DNA of 64,000 nucleotides from Hirundichthys speculiger (lineage: Eukaryota > Chordata > Actinopteri > Beloniformes > Exocoetidae), in contig JAGFBZ010002379.1 of assembly GCA_018398805.1 (NCBI GenBank), positions 2,046,001-2,110,000 of the forward strand, given 5' to 3'. The translations under genes were made by a program, and so were the position numbers. The notes below the pieces were generated by a model. The model was not told the origin of the DNA. It searched no databases and worked only from the letters and a program-made list of their open reading frames with translations. Of the stretch, positions 13,421 to 25,955 are shown piece after piece (the stretch's first letter is position 1; the number at the start of each line of letters is the position of its first letter).

Positions 13421-14639
13421 TTTCAGTCATACAGTCATATTCTATCTTTAGGTCTGTCTCTGAACACAGGTAATGCCTGCCATTTTGGATGGTATTATTA
13501 ATATGACTACCAGATGCATCAGGTTTCCTTACAGTGTGGGGAGAACAGACTCACATTAGAAGGTAATTTACAGCAATGTCAAGTTTCCTGAATGTAATCA
13601 GCGCAACTGAATGTACTCACATTACTATAAGGGCTCCAAGGGAAAATAAATTTGTCTATGTGAACAAAACAAAGTGTATATGATCAATGTACAAGTTATT
13701 TGGAACTCAAACATGGTTTTGTCAAATTTGGCGGCACATTATGCAGAGCAGCATGGGGAAGAGACTGCCAGGTGTTGAATGTAATGGCTGGCAAAAGGCT
13801 TCTTTACATGCAAAAGAATTCACAAAGTACTTTCAATTGAACATTTAAGGTAGAATGTGGGTGTATAGAGTGTGAGATATGAGATCAATCTACCTGTGCA
13901 ACATTCCAGGCAGCCTGTGATTTATAAAGGGAAAATTTCTTACAGGTGTGAGTACACATGGTTTTAAAAGCAGAATATTGTTTTGGTGTACGGTATTTTT
14001 GGCTTTTGGGTGCATGGAAACTTTTAGTACGGATCCTATTTACAGTCCTTAGCAGCCTGATTGTTACCAGGTCTTAATATTAGTAGCATAAGCCCGAAAC
14101 AGCACGAGATAAAACACTATGTCATCATTATGTACTGAAGACCTACTGCTAGTGCTCTCCATAACACCATCCCTTGCCGAAGCGAGAACCTGATCCCGGA
14201 GGAAATCAGGAGATGCCAGGTGTGCAGAACTGGGGAGTGAAAGTGAAAGCCAGGAGAGGGAGATTTAAATCCTTGGTCCAGTCAATCATAGTGAGAAATG
14301 CAAACAGTTTCCCTCGCAGGAACAGTAAAGTGTTTATATGCTGTATCTATAAGAATTAAGAGGGTAAATAGCAGCTTGCTGCTTTACAAATTCACTTGAT
14401 TTATCATCAGCTGGTGTGATCATCGCTGTAAAAGTGGAAGTTGTGGCAGTTTGCTGTTCTGGAGCATTCAGATGTATGTTAACACAAAGCCAAACAGGAA
14501 AGACATTAGCAATGATCTTTGCGAAGCAGCCTTTGTTGCTTATCAGTCTGGGAAGGGTTATATTCGTTGTGTCCTCATCTGCTACTTTTCGCTTTACTTC
14601 CTGTTTTACTTTAAAAGTCTGTCTTTGCTGTTGAGTTCT

Positions 14640-14985
14640 GTTTGACTTCCCTTGGCCCCATCTAGCCTGATTGTTTCCCCCTGCATCTCATCAGGCCCCG
14701 TCTAGTCTCGTCCTTCCCTTTTGCCCGTTTCTGATCCTGCTAACTACCAGTGACCTCCCCTTGTCACAACTTAGCCTTGCTTCTTTACTGACCTCCTTTT
14801 GGATTAACTTTTGCTATGTTTTCATTCGGCTATTTTGGTCTTGTTTACCTTGTTAGTTTTTGGTTTTGTTTCTGGATCCCCTGTCCTGGCTGTGCTTTGT
14901 GTTTTATTAAAAGACTTTGTGGATGACTCCTGCCTCCCGAGTAGCCTGCGTTTGGGTCCTTCACTTCCCATGAATCATAACAATT
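14640..14985 (+). mobile_element. possible gypsy-type LTR fragment
   Basis: C/T-rich sequence ending TTGTGTTTTATTAAAAGAC, then GACTCCTGCCTCCCGAG and CGTTTGGGTCCTTC, followed by an altered CATGAATCATAACA. Fish Ty3/gypsy LTRs have this layout. The left border is not visible and no internal region is present. Confidence 0.4.
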
Positions 14986-17123
14986 ATAGCATTTTTTTTT
15001 TCCTCATTAAAAGGTTTTGTTTGGGCCTGCAAAGTGCAGTAATGCAGGTCCTTAATTTAAAAACAAAACAAGAATATAATTCTACAAAATTTTATTTGAA
15101 GCCAGAAAGTCAAATTTACCTACATCCACCCTAATGCACCGTCATTAGTTGACCCATTTTCCAGCAGGAAGTTGCCTGGAAGTTGCCTTGAGAGCTCAGC
15201 TTGTACGTTACCCGGTACTCCTGTTTGAAATTATAAATAAAAATAAAAATTTCCTGAACTGTTTTTGGAATTTTATTGACCTGTGTGACTTCAATTACCC
15301 CCCCCCCATTCCATAGTAACACTTTATTTTACAATCACACATCTCTCCATCTGCTCTCATCTTTGCGCTCTGTCTCCCTTTCCTGAACTCATCCAAAGAT
15401 AAATTGGGCTTATCAACATACATCATCTGACATTCACTTCTGCAAACCCTAACAGCTTTGTTTCTGTTTAAACTGCAGCTCTGCACGATTAGTTTGAGAA
15501 AATTAGGTTTCTTTATCTTTTGGTACAGGCTTCACTCACTCACACAGCCATTCTGGGGGATATTATGTCTTATAAGATGGCAGCGGTGCCGAGAATGATT
15601 TCTGAGATTTGTTACAGAGGCACTCAATTTTGCATATTGATTTTAGCATGCGTCTGCATTTTGCTTTGAAGCACATCAGAGAGGTAGGAGGTGAGTGTCT
15701 TGTTCTCCTTTTGTCTCGCTGCCAGCTGGAGGGTTCGGGTGGTAGTCATCCAGGTACAAATGCTTCTTTATGTCTCCTGCTGTCTTCTCATGATGCTGTC
15801 ACTAGACAAAGATAGTGTTGGATCTAAATAGCTGATGCTGGAGTCATTAATTGTCAGTTGGTTCTCATTTTTAAGTCGTGTATTATACAGCAGTTGCTGG
15901 ATGGACCTTTGTTTCTTATGTTTTTCAGTTTCACGGTTTTTAACTGTTACTTTGATTTAAAAATAATGATAATGATGATAATAAAGGGGGGGATCATCAC
16001 CTGTCCTGTACACCCCCGATACCATCATTGTGACTGTTAAAGCTATGATGAAGTGTGCACGGAGGTCATCACCCCTTGGGCCCTACTATTTGAAGACGAG
16101 CTGCAGTTGCTGTGCCAGTTGCCCTGGGCTCAGCCTGACCCGGTGCTCACACCGATGTTCCCAAACTAGTGTGCTGGAAACTAAACTAAAACCTAAATAT
16201 AAATCTCACCAAAAACCCGAACTGCATGGCGCTATAGTTCAGTCAGTGCCTTTGGCACGGTAATAAGCCAACATGCAAATCTCTGTCTGTTTACCCCGTG
16301 GACTATTTTTTAAATTTTTTCCTGGCACTAATGCGCCCCGCAGTATTCAGTAACGCCTTCCGTGTCTTTGTGTGCGTGTGATTTAATTCAGCTAAATGGT
16401 CACTGGCTATAAAGAGCCAGAGAAGTAGGACAGGAGTAGTAAATGTTAGCAGCTTAGCTCATGTAGCATAGTTCATGTGAACATGTTGACTTGAAGGAAC
16501 TTCTGTTACATTCACTTTCATTTCTGCCTGCTCTCTCACTCAGGGGGCCTGGAGCTATTGTTAATCCTTGGTTTATTTATTTATTTACTTATTTTAATGC
16601 TTCTGCTTCCTGCAGACTGTGTTTTGTGCATGTGTGAGGTCCTCAGCTGGTAGCACAGCACACACAGGACGTTAGACAGAATTTCACAGAATTGAATATG
16701 TGGTGTAAGACATTCAGTATTTGTAGGAATTGCTGAAGTCACAATGACAAGATCTTCTTGATTGCAGAAGATCTAATTTGAAAAAAGAGAAATCAACAAA
16801 TAACACGGGGTTCTGAAAGGCAGCAATAGATGCGCTATTTGGTGGATCTCTTGGTCCCTTCCACCCAGTTTCCGTTGTTGCTGCTTTTAAGTTCTTCTTT
16901 TGGGAACTCTACTGCCCCCTGCACTTCCTGTAGTGTATTACATTAACAAATAAACTTACCCCTTTGAGAGGAAAATGCCTGTTCCTCAGTAGTTGTTATG
17001 TGGTTTTTCAGGATGCTTTGATGCAGAAAACCCAACATATTTTCATTATCGGTTACGCAGTTTTGTCAACTAATTGTTGCATTCCTACTGAGCACTGAAA
17101 ATTAAACACAATTATGTTATTTG

Positions 17124-18167
17124 TAGGGCTGGGAAATAAGCGCGTTAATTTTGATTAATTACAGGAAAAATAATGCATTAAAAAAATGACAGCACATATT
17201 TAATTTTATTCCTGGCACACTCGTTACACTGATGCACGCTTTCCCATCCCGCTGGTTGGCAGTAATGCACGTTTGTTTGCCAGCTGCAAAGAAGATGTGC
17301 AGGATGCATTAAGTGACAAACTGACAGAATCCATCTGGCATCAACAAGCAGCAGTCATGGCAGAAGAGAAAGGAGTAAAAAAAATGAGAATACAGTTCTT
17401 CCAACTTCAAATTTGTGGTTAATTGATGAAGCCTATTTGAAAAATGCCTCTGACGTCGTCAGTTTTTTTTCTCTTCACCTCAGTCGAACTTTATTTATAA
17501 CACGGCTAAAATACAAAACCGTAATACCATTTAAAAACACATTACATAAAATAGCAGTTAATGACATTTTTGCCATAAGAGTTCATGGTCTACCCTGAGT
17601 CACATTTAACTTCAGTGTTTGTTTTATGCTCAATTAAATTGTAGATGTTTGTGAATATGCATTTGCCTGCTAACTGACCTGTGATGTTGTCAAGTTTACT
17701 GCTGTCCAAACTGCTTCCTCCAGACCACTGTTAGGGCCCAAATTTCAGCAGTTTTCATTTTATAAAACTGCTGAAAGTTTTCATTTTGAAAACTGCTGAA
17801 ATATGCTGTTTAATATTAATCCCTTGGTTGATTTATTTTGTCAAAAATGTTTTGTTTACCATTTTTATTGGTCAGGGTTCCCTGGAATTTACTTCAAAAT
17901 AATGTTTTAAGACATGGAAAGTGCTTAAATTTATAAAAAAGGCTTAAAGGTTTGCATTAATCTGTGAATATAGTAGACGGATGGAAAAAAAAAACATTTT
18001 TGTTGTTTAAGTTCACATGTCTACTCCTTGAATCAGTTTTGAACCAAAATTTATTTTAATTTTTAAGATTGACTTATTGTGTCAAAAAATGCAATTTGAT
18101 AAATCATTAATTAAATATAAAGCCTATAATAAATTAAATAAATTTTTTTAATAGCATCCCACCACTA
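17124..18167. mobile_element. hAT-like non-autonomous element (TAGGGCTGGG ends)
   Basis: Left end TAGGGCTGGGAAATAAGCGC, right end ATCCCACCACTA (reverse complement TAGTGGTGGGAT). Flanks GTTATTTG (17116-17123) and GTTAATTG (18168-18175) form an 8-bp target duplication with one mismatch. The interior is AT-rich without a clear transposase. Confidence 0.7.
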
Positions 18168-18539
18168 GTTAATTGTTGCTTTTGTTTGTTTTTGAATGGG
18201 ACACATTTTAGACATCCAAACTGGGACAAAAATTTTCTGTATATACTAAGGCCCCAATCGTATCGTGCATCACGTTGATTGTACTGGCTCCGACAGAAGT
18301 TCGGACATTTTCAACTTTTCTTGCTTCAACGCAAGTGTCAGAGCTAGAGCCAGCCAATGAAATCACACATGGAGATGGGATTGGGAGTGATACAAAGTAT
18401 GCGGTTATTTGTGGAACAAATTTGAATGGATGTTTTTGGTATGACGAAGAAATGTCAATAACACCACCTTTCATCGACACTCAATGTTTCCAAGACTGTT
18501 TGTAGATTTCTTTCAAAAAGGGCAGATGCTGATACAGAC

Positions 18540-19030
18540 CCTGATATTCTGGGACAGGGAAAAAAAATCTTGTAGTTCAACAATTTAAATACTTGGGTGG
18601 GATTTTTGACTCTCAACTTGGCTTCAAGCATCACGTAAAAAAATAACCAACAGAATTAAATTTAACCTGTCCAATTTAAGATGTATCAGAAACAACTTAA
18701 CTTTTGAGTCAGCCAAGCTATATTTCAATTTGACATGACCAACCGTATAATAAGTTGGGCATTGGCTTGTAAGACAACAGTAAAACCCATTAAAATGGCA
18801 TACAAACAGGCTCTGAAAGTTTTAGATTGCAAACCAAAAATACACCATCACTGTCACATGAACTGCTAAACTGGGAAGAAGATCACATCTTTAATGGTCT
18901 AGCTCCACCTCCACCACAAAAATTCATTAATCCTCCTGTTATGTTTGTTACCCAGGAACAGCAATTACGTTCCCGGATCAATTTGACCAAGAAAGATCTC
19001 CTTCCAAATGACAATTGCATCGTAGGCTGA
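18540..19030 (+). pseudogene. non-LTR retrotransposon reverse-transcriptase C-terminal remnant
   Basis: Conceptual reading gives FKYLGGIFDSQLGFKHHVKK, then NRIKFNLSNLRCIRNNL, and after a gap FNGLAPPPPQKFI. FKYLG..LD..L.FK.H and GLAPPPL-type sequence mark the C-terminal end of fish LINE reverse transcriptases. Frameshifts, stops and an internal deletion show it is dead. Confidence 0.65.
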
Positions 19031-20258
19031 TCTATCAGTCATGTTATAAAAGATGAGCAGCGGTCATCTTGGAGTCATTCGTTTGGTGCTCTTAGACCCC
19101 ATGACTTTGTCTAAATGATCCACCTCCCCACTTTGGTGGCGTTGTAGCGATCATACTTGGTTTCTAATATTCTCTTGAGCTGATTTCAGAGTTTTTGTGC
19201 AAAGTACTCATGACATTTTGACCTTTCCCCCCTTTTTGGGGCAGTAAGGCTCTTGGCTTGTGGTGTCTATGAAGGCAGACATGGAGGACTCAGGGGTCCT
19301 GTTCTTGGTTACCAGCAGCTCAGCAGAGAGTTCACACTGGTTCTTCTGGAACTATGACCAAATGCTGAGTATTCTCCTTAAACATGGAACTCAATAAGTG
19401 CAATACATGAACTGTCAACTTAGCTCATTTACTAAAAATGTAAATAGGTGGTTGCTGGAAAATCCAAATTGGCATCACAACTCTGTTTAATCTGCAACAT
19501 GTATATCATTGTTATTGGCATGGTTGTTTTACTCTGATTTATTTCATTTATCCAACTGATTCTTATTTATTAGGGACTATTAACCTGTCTAAGAGACGAA
19601 AGATGAAAATTAAACTATGGCTAAAATTTTGTAGATTTACATTCTCATAATGTTCATCAAGAGGCACAGTCCCTGTTTTAAATAAAACGTCAAATTTTTG
19701 GACAGTGCTGTTTTAATTTTTAATCTAATTATTTAAAAAAGACTACTCATGCATAACTATGTAAGTGTCCACATCATGATAGTTCTTCTGAGGTATCGTG
19801 AAGCCACATACTCGAGCTTGCTGCAAACGGGCTCACGAGCTGCGGATCTGCAGAGGTGGTTTGGTGGTCTGATTCATATCAATATAATATATGGAATCAG
19901 AAATTCTGTGGCATTACATGTATGTAAATGCTATTTTGCATTAGTGAAAAGAAGAAATGTGGATATCTCTGCATTGCAATAGATGTTCTCAAATTCAATG
20001 CGTTGTTACCTTTCCAATCTCAAACATCCCTGCTGTGTTGACTACACACCTACCTGCAAGTGCTTCACAGTGCTTGTGTGCATGCCTGCAAACCGCACAT
20101 AAAAGTAATAGTCCATTTGCTTCAGTACACTGAAAGCATTGTTGGGTGGGGAGAGTGCTCAAAGATGGATTTGATGCGGGTTTATAAAAAAAAAAACCAG
20201 AAAGTGACTGAAGCTACCAAGGTTAAATTTACCACTGAGCTTCACTGTGAACAATGGT

Positions 20259-20457
20259 CAGGTTAGCAGTGTTGCCACACAGCAAGAAGGTTACCAGTTC
20301 AAATGTTGGCTGATGCTTTTCTGTGTGAGTTCGTATGCTCTCTCCGTGCCTGCGTGGGTTTTCTCCAGGTACCTGTTCTTCCTCCCACAGACCAAAACCA
20401 CGTGGGTGATTTTAAATTAACCTTAGCGTGTATGGCTGCTTGTCTTGTGAATGAATA
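20259..20457 (+). repeat. tRNA-like SINE-type dispersed repeat
   Basis: Starts GGTTAGCAGTGTTGCCACAC, then AGCAAGAAGGTTACCAGTTC (B-box-like GGTTACCAGTTCAAATG), then CTCTCTCCGTGCCTGCGTGG and CTTCCTCCCACAGACC. This is a well-known fish interspersed repeat. Diverged. Confidence 0.6.
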
Positions 20458-21570
20458 TTCAGAATGAATGAATATTCAGTTGAACTCTGGCAGTTCGCAC
20501 CTGGAAGACATAGCGGTGATAAATGAAAAAAACTGGAGAAAGAAAAGAGATGTGAACTATACATGCACAGTAAAGCATGTCATGACTCTGTGTGTGTTTG
20601 TGTGGGTGGGTTAGTGTATTTGTGGCAGAGCACGGATGGTTTTTTTGGGCGACTGTCTGCGTTCTGCCCATCCTGCCCCTGTTGCCATGGTGATTCTTGT
20701 ATCTCCAAACCTGTATGCATATTTGTGGACTTTGTAAATATGTTCATATCAGATTTAGGTACTTTAAATAATTTATTTGGAATCATCAAGGGGGCACACA
20801 GAATGCTGCGTATCAGCAAGATAAAATAAAACCACAAGAAGTCAAACAAAGGGAGGTGGATTTTGCAATTCACCAGGACAGTAACGGTTTGTTGTGCTAT
20901 TGGGATATTGTTTACAAATGAAGACGGTGTTAAGATGTGTCTTAATTGTGCTGACATGCAAATGCGTCTGAGGCGGCGTGGACGGCTGTTAGCCCTGAGA
21001 CAGACAGTAAAGGGGGATTAGATAAATCAACAGCTCCGGCTGCAGCAGAGCTTAGGTAATATGGCTCCAGCACTAACAGGCTAAATATAGAGAGAACTGA
21101 CTGACTGCCTGCCCACTAACTGCTACCCTCTTACACATACACACACAAAAACTAATTGCTAAATATTGTTTCCTGCTTTTGCCTTATCATTTTAGACACA
21201 GATTGATGCAAATATGTTGAGCTTTAATGAACGGAGAGAATACTCATCTGCTGCTACTTGATTTCTTTCTGAAACATTGTCTCACTGAGACATGTAGATC
21301 CTTCATGTTGGCGCATCTTGCCCTTGTCAGAGTGTATAATTAGTAAAGAAGCACAGCTCAAACTGGGGCCCAGACATGGTCTCCACCTTCATTTATTTTT
21401 GCATTAGATACATTTTGCTCCCGCTCCTTCCTCCTCTAGTTCTGGGTGGTATTAGTTCTGGCATCCACCCCGCCCCTGCTGCATACTACTGGGTTTATGT
21501 TTCGGCGGCAGCAACAGTTTTTCAACGGTGACCTTGCTATCCCACTCCTTAAGGCAGATAGGAAAAATTC

Positions 21571-21588
21571 TGCCGCCAGGTGGTGCGC
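21571..21588. promoter_or_regulatory. CTCF-like motif in a GC-richer intronic patch
   Basis: TGCCGCCAGGTGGTGCGC matches 12 of 14 positions of the CTCF core as I recall it. An octamer ATGCAAAT lies about 100 bp downstream. The call is by motif only. Confidence 0.2.
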
Positions 21589-22349
21589 AGAAAGAGAGGA
21601 GTTGACAAAAAGGCTGTCTGGAGGGTAAAACCCAGACAGGAGAGGGAAAGGAGGGGGCAATCCAGCGCTTTCTGCCATCCTCCACTGACATGCAAATACA
21701 CGCCTCCGCATCCTGGTACACGTAGGCGACTGGAAACTGACACAGTCATTCATCACTACCTTTGGGTGAGCTTATGTCTTTGAGCTGCCTTTTAGAACGT
21801 TGCAGTGATTGGCAGCTCTGTCTTCTCCCAGTAGACTTCTCCCACAGGTGTAAAGACACTTTCACTCCCTAATTCAACACTGTCTCAGATCATGAACAAA
21901 AACATCTGATATTCATTTGTCTTTCCAGTTCATTTCATACTCGAGCTGCATTTAAAAATTAATAGCTCTTGCAGAGCTGGTTATGCTCTACAAGTTGGCA
22001 CTAGAACCTCAAACAATGGCTCCACATGGCTAATAAGCATGAGCAACACTGAGCATGTGGCTAATTAACATATTCAAAAACACTGCTTTAACTTCTGCAT
22101 GTTCTCCTAATGCTGCTACTGCATTAAGGCCACTGGTGAGCAGCAGGCCCCATAAAGAAATCACCAGTAAACTTGATTGAAATATTCAAGGAAAGTCAGC
22201 ACACACAGATCTCATCTTGGTCTGGGTGGTATTATACCAGTATTATACCAATATATCAATACAATATTATATTATTATATATATTTATATTTATGTCATA
22301 CATAGAAATATTTGCACTTAATGTTGCTTTAAGACTGCTTTTTTTCCAC

Positions 22350-22560
22350 TACCATTTTATTTCAATAATACTTTATTAATACCTGAAAGGAAATTAAGTT
22401 TTGCAGGAATTTTCATATCCACGTTTCTTCAAAGATTCATTCTAGATGGTTCTTAGCTGTGGGCAGGAAGGATCTCACTGTATGGAGTATCCTCCTTTGC
22501 ACAGCTCAATATGTTCCTGAACAGTCCTCAGAACAGAGGTTACCTTTTCAGTTACATGCT
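22350..22560 (-). repeat. possible LINE 3' region, reverse orientation
   Basis: CTTTATTAATACCTGAAAGG followed by GCTGTGGGCAGGAAGGATCT resembles the reversed 3' untranslated region of a fish non-LTR element. No coding part is seen. Confidence 0.4.
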
Positions 22561-22819
22561 CATAAATACTGTGTAGAAGGCTAAAGCCTCTAATTTAAAA
22601 GTCCCTGTTACATCATAGCTGCAGCAGTAAGTTAAATTTTTATCATTTGAAACAGTTCATATATGATATAAATTGGTATTTTATATTTTATATATTTTAT
22701 AAATCCTTCTCCATATCCTCCGGCCCTACTCTCATCTAACAGACAGAAATGAAAGAAAGTTTTCATTTTGCTACATGCATTATTAATTTCCCTTAGGGAA
22801 TTAAAAAAGCATAAATGGA

Positions 22820-22851
22820 TTGAATTGAATTGAACTGAATTGAATTGAATG
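22820..22851. repeat. (ATTGA)n repeat
   Basis: Six or so pentamer units of ATTGA with one variant; such tails often end fish L2-type LINEs. Confidence 0.85.
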
Positions 22852-23609
22852 CTTATTAACCAAAATGTGCATTAAGTGAGCCAGCCATTCTTCAGTTTGA
22901 TGTAAATGTGTAACCCCCAGACCCCTGTGCCAGACATTTTCTGTTGTGGTGCTGCAATGCAAAATGCTGGCAGTCTCTTTTTTCTTCATATGTTTCTGTA
23001 TTTCTCTTCATTTAGGTACCTGATATCAGAGCACTTTGATGTTGCTGGTTGATTTTTTTAGTTGCATTCATTCACTCATAACTGAGTTTATCATTTGGTC
23101 AGTGTGCCATTTGGCTTCATGTCACTGCTGGTTTATAATGTTTCAAAAGGAAAAGGGAAGATGAAAAGCTGAATATTGTGATTCAGTAAACCAATGTCAC
23201 GTTCAAATGCATTCAGTAATGCATCATCTTAATGAGTGTGTACATATGCAAGTCCCCATTCTCTTAATAAACATTTCTATGAATATGTTTTTTTCAAACT
23301 TATAGACGTCAGATACGTTTATTACTTTGTTATGTTGGATACAAATTGACTGAGACATTTTTCCTGAAGGCGGCTGCCACAGTATGTGATTGAAATGTGA
23401 TCCCGGAGATAACATCCTAGCACGCAAACTGCAGCTTTGGTGCGAGTGTGATCCACACACTATGATTCATAAACAAATTCTGTGACCTAAAAGTTCAATA
23501 CAACACGACTTGAAATTATATTCTCTTTTTGTGAACTCAGCTATGATATTGTGTGATATACAATTGTTGAAATTCTCTTTAAGTGTGTCTTTTTTGTCTC
23601 TTTTATAAG

Positions 23610-23673
23610 GTCCTCCAAAGCTCACCCTGGACCAGTAGTCCACATAAGTGATAACCCTATGGATGAAGGAAAG
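23610..23673 (+). CDS. stxbp5: stxbp5 exon 2 of window
   Basis: Acceptor TTTTATAAG, donor GTAAAA. The first G completes the Leu codon left open by exon 1. It encodes SSKAHPGPVVHISDNP followed by MDEGK and ends in phase 0. This is a short linker between two blades of the first propeller and is strongly conserved with tomosyn-1. Confidence 0.95.
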
Positions 23674-23841
23674 GTAAAACACTTTTTCTGCATGCACATA
23701 CACACAATTAATCTGTAATGATGTGTTTGAGCACACTGGTTTCAAGCTTGGTCTGGGCTTAATTTTATTTAAATGTAACTTGAGTGTTTTTGAACACCTC
23801 CAACACATCCAAAGACACCACATATAATATATGTATACAGT

Positions 23842-23880
23842 ACACACACACACACACACATATATATGTATGTATGTGTG
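23842..23880. repeat. (CA)n/(TATG)n microsatellite
   Basis: CA dinucleotide run followed by TATATATGTATGTATG. Confidence 0.9.
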
Positions 23881-24655
23881 AGTGTCTGTGTGTGTGTATG
23901 AACAAAGCACAAAAAGTAAGGACATTTTGATTGCATTTCTTGGTTGTTGCAAAGCTTCTTGGTACTAAATCTCATCCAATTGGAAAGCCTGATCATTTCC
24001 CTTTTAAATGGTGCTGCATTTGTAAGAAACATGCATTTTTGTGATGAGCAGCAGACCTGAGTATGGGGGTTGTGCCCATAAAAGCCACAGCAGAGATTTT
24101 GCACCACTGAACCTCCCCAGTCAAATACTGCAGTTTGTTCGAACAGTTTCTAGAACATAGAGGGTCCAACAAGCCCTGGTTTGAGAAAATAAATAAGCAG
24201 GACATCAACCATGGAGGGACATCACTTTCACCCCAACTGGTCTGAAAACCTCACCATTGCTGCTTCTGTCCTGGCCTGTATGGGCTGCATCAGATCCTTC
24301 TGTTTGCGGTGTGATGTCATCCTTTTGTGAGTTTGTTTTCCACTGAGCGACAAAACAGATGTGTGGCATGAAATTGTGAGTCTCACACTCTGCGTTTCAG
24401 AATTGGCAGCCCTGCGTCAGAGGAAAATTGTCACAAGAAAGACAGAAAACTCCCATTTGTGGGAGATTATATTGATGACGTTTAATTCAATGCAAAGCTG
24501 TTATGTCAGCCATCAGTTGAGTGGGAGCACTTCTTTGATGAGGAGGTGCTGGGATGAATCATTCCCTAATATCCAGCACTTTTCTTCCAGAAAAGAATGT
24601 TAATTGGACTCACTCGTTTAGACTTTAACACCTGCAATAATATGAGTCATGCGAT

Positions 24656-24830
24656 CAGGGGCGCCGCTAGGGATTTTGGGCCCCATGAAAAGAATCTTTA
24701 CCGGGCCCCCCAACACAGCGGCGAAATTTGTTGATGCTATTTTTGATCATCATTAGGGGCCTCTCTGGGCCCCCCTCAATCATGGGCCCCTATAATCCGT
24801 ATCCTTTACCCCCCCCTTTCGGCGCCCCAG
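24656..24830. mobile_element. small hAT-like MITE with perfect 8-bp target duplication
   Basis: Ends CAGGGGCGCCG and CGGCGCCCCAG are inverted repeats with a single difference (second base). The 8-bp duplication CATGCGAT flanks both sides (24648-24655 and 24831-24838). The interior is rich in GGGCCCC blocks and has no coding capacity. The 8-bp duplication and CAGGG ends indicate the hAT superfamily. Confidence 0.85.
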
Positions 24831-25871
24831 CATGCGATCAATATAACCACAAACAATGAACAAAACAAAACATAGTTTTGGCTCATCTTCCTACACTACT
24901 GATGAATAGCTAATTTCAGTGTCTTCAAGGAATACAAGGATTTAAAAAGCCACTCTGCCAATTTTTGGTCCATCTTGCTTTTGGCTGTTTTGGCAGCGTC
25001 TTCCTTACTGCATGTGTTGTAACAATTTTCAGAACCTTCTTGTGGTTTGCCTATTTTCCTGTGATTTATTTATATTTATTTATTTAAGTTGCAGTGCACG
25101 AGTTCTCTCAGCCAGTGTTTTTAACTCGGTCTCAACCCAAATGCTCAGAAATCCAATTATTTCTCCATTATGTGGACATCTGGATTCCACTTTTGGTAGT
25201 TTGGGTCATATTTTGGTCATACAATGTCCAACTAGTAGATATTTAGATTTATTTTAAAGAAGCACAAAGGAACGTTTAGTGATATTGAGCCCAGCTGTTC
25301 TCTTGTTTGGTCTCTACAAAATGACACTGATATTTTAGCATGAACAAAACTCCTTTGTGCTGCTTTAAATATGAACATTAGTATTAATTTGAAACAGAAT
25401 GTAGTTATAATGCTTGTTAACTGATTAAAGGCATGGATTTTTCTCTCTGTACAGATTTTTTTTTTTTTTAAGTAAGACTTATTGCTGAGAAAACAATAAC
25501 TCCAAATACCTTCAGCCCATGTTGTGCAGATTTGTCAGGTACCTCCATTGTATACATAAATATGACACATCTGAAGTGAAATAACTGAAACTAATCGTGT
25601 TAGGTGTTGCGTTTATAAACAAGTGTCAAAATGAAAGAAAGTCTCTCTTCCATTTTGCACAACTCTTAGGATTTTAAGCGATCGTTTTTTGTTAGCCAGG
25701 AGTCGCAGGTTCCCTCCTGAGCTGCTGCAGACTATTACACCTGACTCTTTCTCATGCTGTGCTGGAATGTCAAGTGCATTACTGTTTCAGCCCACCGCGT
25801 GCTTTGCTCTATCCCTTGTCTATCATGTCTTCTACCTGTGGAACTGAATGCCTGTTGCTCTTTCTCTGCAG

Positions 25872-25955
25872 CTTATAATTGGATTTGAGTCTGGCATCGT
25901 GGTCTTATGGGATCTGAAATGCAAGAAGGCAGACTATCGCTACACTTATGATGAG
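25872..25955 (+). CDS. stxbp5: stxbp5 exon 3 of window (WD40 blade)
   Basis: Acceptor TCTCTGCAG, donor GTAGGC; phase 0 at both ends (84 nt, 28 codons). It encodes LIIGFESGIVVLWDLKCKKA and then DYRYTYDE. VVLWDL is a typical WD-repeat strand. An exon of whole codons at both ends could be skipped without shifting the frame, though nothing in the sequence shows that it is. Confidence 0.95.

Larger units (their letters stand above)
11907..14044. mobile_element. probable Harbinger-like DNA transposon, decayed
   Basis: The left end GGGGCATCATTTATAAAAGC and the following TTACGCATAAAACCGGG and GGTGGTGCAGATGGAGAGGT resemble a common teleost element. The right end TGCATGGAAACTTTTAGTAC near 14009 resembles its other terminus. 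The middle is interrupted by the Tigger element at 12707-13420. Terminal repeats are decayed and the family name is from memory, so the limits are approximate. Confidence 0.45.
11103..23609. other. stxbp5 intron (12.5 kb)
   Basis: Contains a GT/TA minisatellite (11563-11612), a Harbinger-like element with a nested Tigger copy (11907-14044), an LTR-like fragment (14640-14985), a hAT-like element (17124-18167), LINE reverse-transcriptase debris (18540-19030), a SINE-like repeat (20259-20457), a GC-richer patch with a CTCF-like motif (21430-21780) and LINE 3' fragments (22350-22850). Nothing recognised in 15000-17100 or 19050-20250. Confidence 0.7.
23674..25871. other. stxbp5 intron (2.2 kb)
   Basis: Contains a CA/TATG microsatellite at 23842-23880 and a small non-autonomous element at 24656-24830 with a perfect 8-bp target duplication. 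Nothing else recognised. Confidence 0.7.

Noticed and set aside
23467..23952. 161-codon open frame on the minus strand
   Set aside because: Runs through a CA microsatellite (THTDTHTYIHIYVCVCVC), which creates an open frame without meaning.
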